Shown here piece by piece: positions 62,549 through 64,000 of a DNA stretch of 64,000 nucleotides (its first letter is position 1; each line of letters opens with the position of its first letter). Source of the DNA: an uncultured Draconibacterium sp. Lineage in GTDB: Bacteria > Bacteroidota > Bacteroidia > Bacteroidales > Prolixibacteraceae. The notes beneath the pieces are model-generated. The model was not told where the DNA came from and did no database searches. It saw only the letters and a list, made by a program, of their open reading frames with translations. A program made the translations under genes and the position numbers. Location: NCBI RefSeq assembly GCF_963677155.1, contig NZ_OY781884.1:1792501-1856500 (forward strand), given 5' to 3'.

Positions 62549-64000
62549 TTATTCAGGAATAAGCACTTTATCAATTACATGCACCACCCCATTGGCTCCC
62601 TGTACATCGGCTGCAATCACCTTACTTTCGTTTATCATTACACCGGATGAAAGATCTACAGTAATGTTACTTCCCTCTTTTAAAGTAGGAACTTCTCCAT
62701 CTGTAAGAGCAGTTGAAAGCACGTTGCCTGAAACTACATGATACATAAGAATTGGTGTCAACTGCTCAGCAGTCAGATCATCAATTCCAGAAACTCCAAG
62801 ATCAGCAAACAATGCATCGAAAGCAGCATTTGTTGGAGCAAATACGGTAAATGGTCCTTCGGCACTCAAGGCATCAACCAAACCAGCTTTAACTACTGCA
62901 CTAACCAGGGTACTGAAATTTTCGTTTGCAATGGCAATATCAACTACCGATGGCGGAAGAATAACTTTATCAACCACATGAATCACTCCATTATCAGCTT
63001 CAATATCAGCAGCGGTTACCATTGTGCTACCGTTGATCGTTACACCGTCTCCTACTTCAATATACATCGACATGTTATTATCGCTAAAGGTTGATAATGT
63101 TGGGAAATAACCTGTCGCCAAATCTGCTGACATGGCTTTACTTCCAATTACGTGATACAATAAAATATTGGTTAGCGTTTCTACCGGAATATCATCCAGT
63201 GAACTTGCTCCTAAATCTGAAAGAAGCGCAGTGAAAGCATCGTTGGTTGGCGCAAAAACAGTCAATTCTGCCTCACTATCCGAAACAGCACCAACTAAGT
63301 CTGCTTTCATAAGCGCCTCAACCAGAATCGAAAACTCCGAGTTAGCCATAGCAATGTCTGCTATGGTATTCGGCTTTAAAGCTTCAGGAACCAAAACAGC
63401 ATCAATTACATGAATTACACCATTTATTCCCTGTATATCAGTTACGGCAACAGTAACTGTTCCGTTAAGCATTACATCGCCATCAATGGTCACATCAATG
63501 TCTTCGCCCGAAATTGCGGCAACTGATCCCGCCGAAAGTTCGGTTGACAATACATTGTCTCCAATTACGTGGTATTTTAATATCGAAGTCAGATCCTCAA
63601 TACTAACTTCATCCAGCCCTGAAATTCCAAGTGCTGCAAAAAGTGCTGCAAATGCATCGTTAGTTGGTGCAAATACAGTAAATGGTCCGTCACCGCTTAA
63701 AGTCCCGGCCAGATCAGCTTTTACCACTGCGCTAACCAACGATGAGAAATTATCGGAATAAGTTGCCAGATCAACAACTGTTGGTGGCAGCAACACTTTA
63801 TCGATAACGTGAATTACACCGTTTGATGCCATAACATCAGCAGTAGTTACGTTTGCATCGTTAACCATTACACCACCATCAACATTTACCAAAAGTGAAA
63901 GTGGGGTTTCATCTGGTGAATCAGTATTTAATGTTGCTACTGCACCCGAAGAAAGATTATTTGAATAGGCCAAATCACCCACAACATGATATTTTAGAAT
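62549..64000 (-). CDS. Multi-domain fasciclin (FAS1) protein, C-terminal part
   Basis: The frame is open past the window edge; 483 residues are visible. Reading N to C there are the end of one FAS1 domain (ILKYHVVGD...VIHVIDKVLLPP, to about 63782) and three complete FAS1 domains (about 63780-63400, 63395-62955 and 62950-62552). Each has the FAS1 H1 motif (FTVFAPTNDAF) and H2 motif (GVIHVIDKVLIP-like), and YHV segments. FAS1 repeats act in adhesion of surface proteins. The N-terminus and any signal peptide are outside the window. Confidence 0.93.
   Translation of the reverse strand: MLKYHVVGDLAYSNNLSSGAVATLNTDSPDETPLSLLVNVDGGVMVNDANVTTADVMASNGVIHVIDKVLLPPTVVDLATYSDNFSSLVSAVVKADLAGTLSGDGPFTVFAPTNDAFAALFAALGISGLDEVSIEDLTSILKYHVIGDNVLSTELSAGSVAAISGEDIDVTIDGDVMLNGTVTVAVTDIQGINGVIHVIDAVLVPEALKPNTIADIAMANSEFSILVEALMKADLVGAVSDSEAELTVFAPTNDAFTALLSDLGASSLDDIPVETLTNILLYHVIGSKAMSADLATGYFPTLSTFSDNNMSMYIEVGDGVTINGSTMVTAADIEADNGVIHVVDKVILPPSVVDIAIANENFSTLVSAVVKAGLVDALSAEGPFTVFAPTNAAFDALFADLGVSGIDDLTAEQLTPILMYHVVSGNVLSTALTDGEVPTLKEGSNITVDLSSGVMINESKVIAADVQGANGVVHVIDKVLIPE

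Noticed and set aside
63168..63761. Plus-strand Ser/Ala-rich frames opposite the fasciclin gene
   Set aside because: They are antisense images of the FAS1 repeats, recurring at the repeat period.

Overview
The window is a stretch of chromosome from a Bacteroidota bacterium, most likely of the Marinilabiliales/Prolixibacteraceae kind. The signs are: promoters of the Bacteroidota type (TTTG, about 19 nt, TAnnTTTG) with almost no Shine-Dalgarno sequences; a fused SecDF; a ribosomal protein S16 with a long acidic tail; a DUF4249 lipoprotein beside a TonB-dependent receptor; HU-CCDC81/SPOR, DUF5916, head-GIN and OmpA lipoprotein families; and a C10 (streptopain-type) protease. The genus assignment is inference.

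Layout. 1-6.7 kb: end of an LptB-like ATPase, tRNA-Glu, rpsT, radC, then four tightly packed envelope-glycan genes (two polysaccharide deacetylases and two GNAT/FemAB-like transferases) running into upp. 6.7-15.7 kb: a flavin/NAD reductase and a divergent flavodoxin; then a minus-strand operon tatA - Ca/Na antiporter - LolD-type ATPase - TIGR02757 - TrmN6-type methyltransferase; then secDF with a small membrane protein upstream. 15.8-21.8 kb: a gamma-glutamylcyclotransferase-like protein, a TolB-like beta-propeller protein, a retropepsin-like protease, mdh and a DUF5916 outer-membrane protein. 22.1-28.0 kb: an efflux operon (ATPase, two MacB-type permeases, HlyD adaptor, TolC).

29.9-38.3 kb is an accessory island bounded by a perfect 22-bp direct repeat, the left copy overlapping the stop codon of a flavoprotein gene. 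It carries a C10 cysteine protease lipoprotein, two orphan lipoproteins, a DUF4249 lipoprotein, a TonB-dependent receptor, several hairpin elements and a decayed IS1595-type transposase.

38.3-49.9 kb is core again: a diaminopimelate-decarboxylase-family enzyme, a glycosyltransferase, a TsaC/Sua5-type protein, a head-GIN protein, a thioesterase, rimM, rpsP, an OmpA lipoprotein with a lipocalin-like lipoprotein, rfbB, galE and an HU-SPOR protein. Between rfbB and the next gene lies the most unusual non-coding structure: twelve 21-bp units, nearly all with a CAAC-N4-GTTG palindrome, directly upstream of the rfbB promoter.

50-64 kb: DoxX; a nucleoside hydrolase fused to an FmdE-like domain; an S4/papain-like protease/YjbR operon; YraN; an LD-carboxypeptidase/esterase/HAD operon; a secreted collagen-like glycine-rich protein; metG; a GNAT; and a multi-domain fasciclin protein cut by the window end.

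The best candidates for something undescribed are the palindromic 21-bp array, the direct-repeat-bounded protease/TonB island and the nucleoside hydrolase-FmdE fusion. No CRISPR array, integrase gene or intact transposon was seen.
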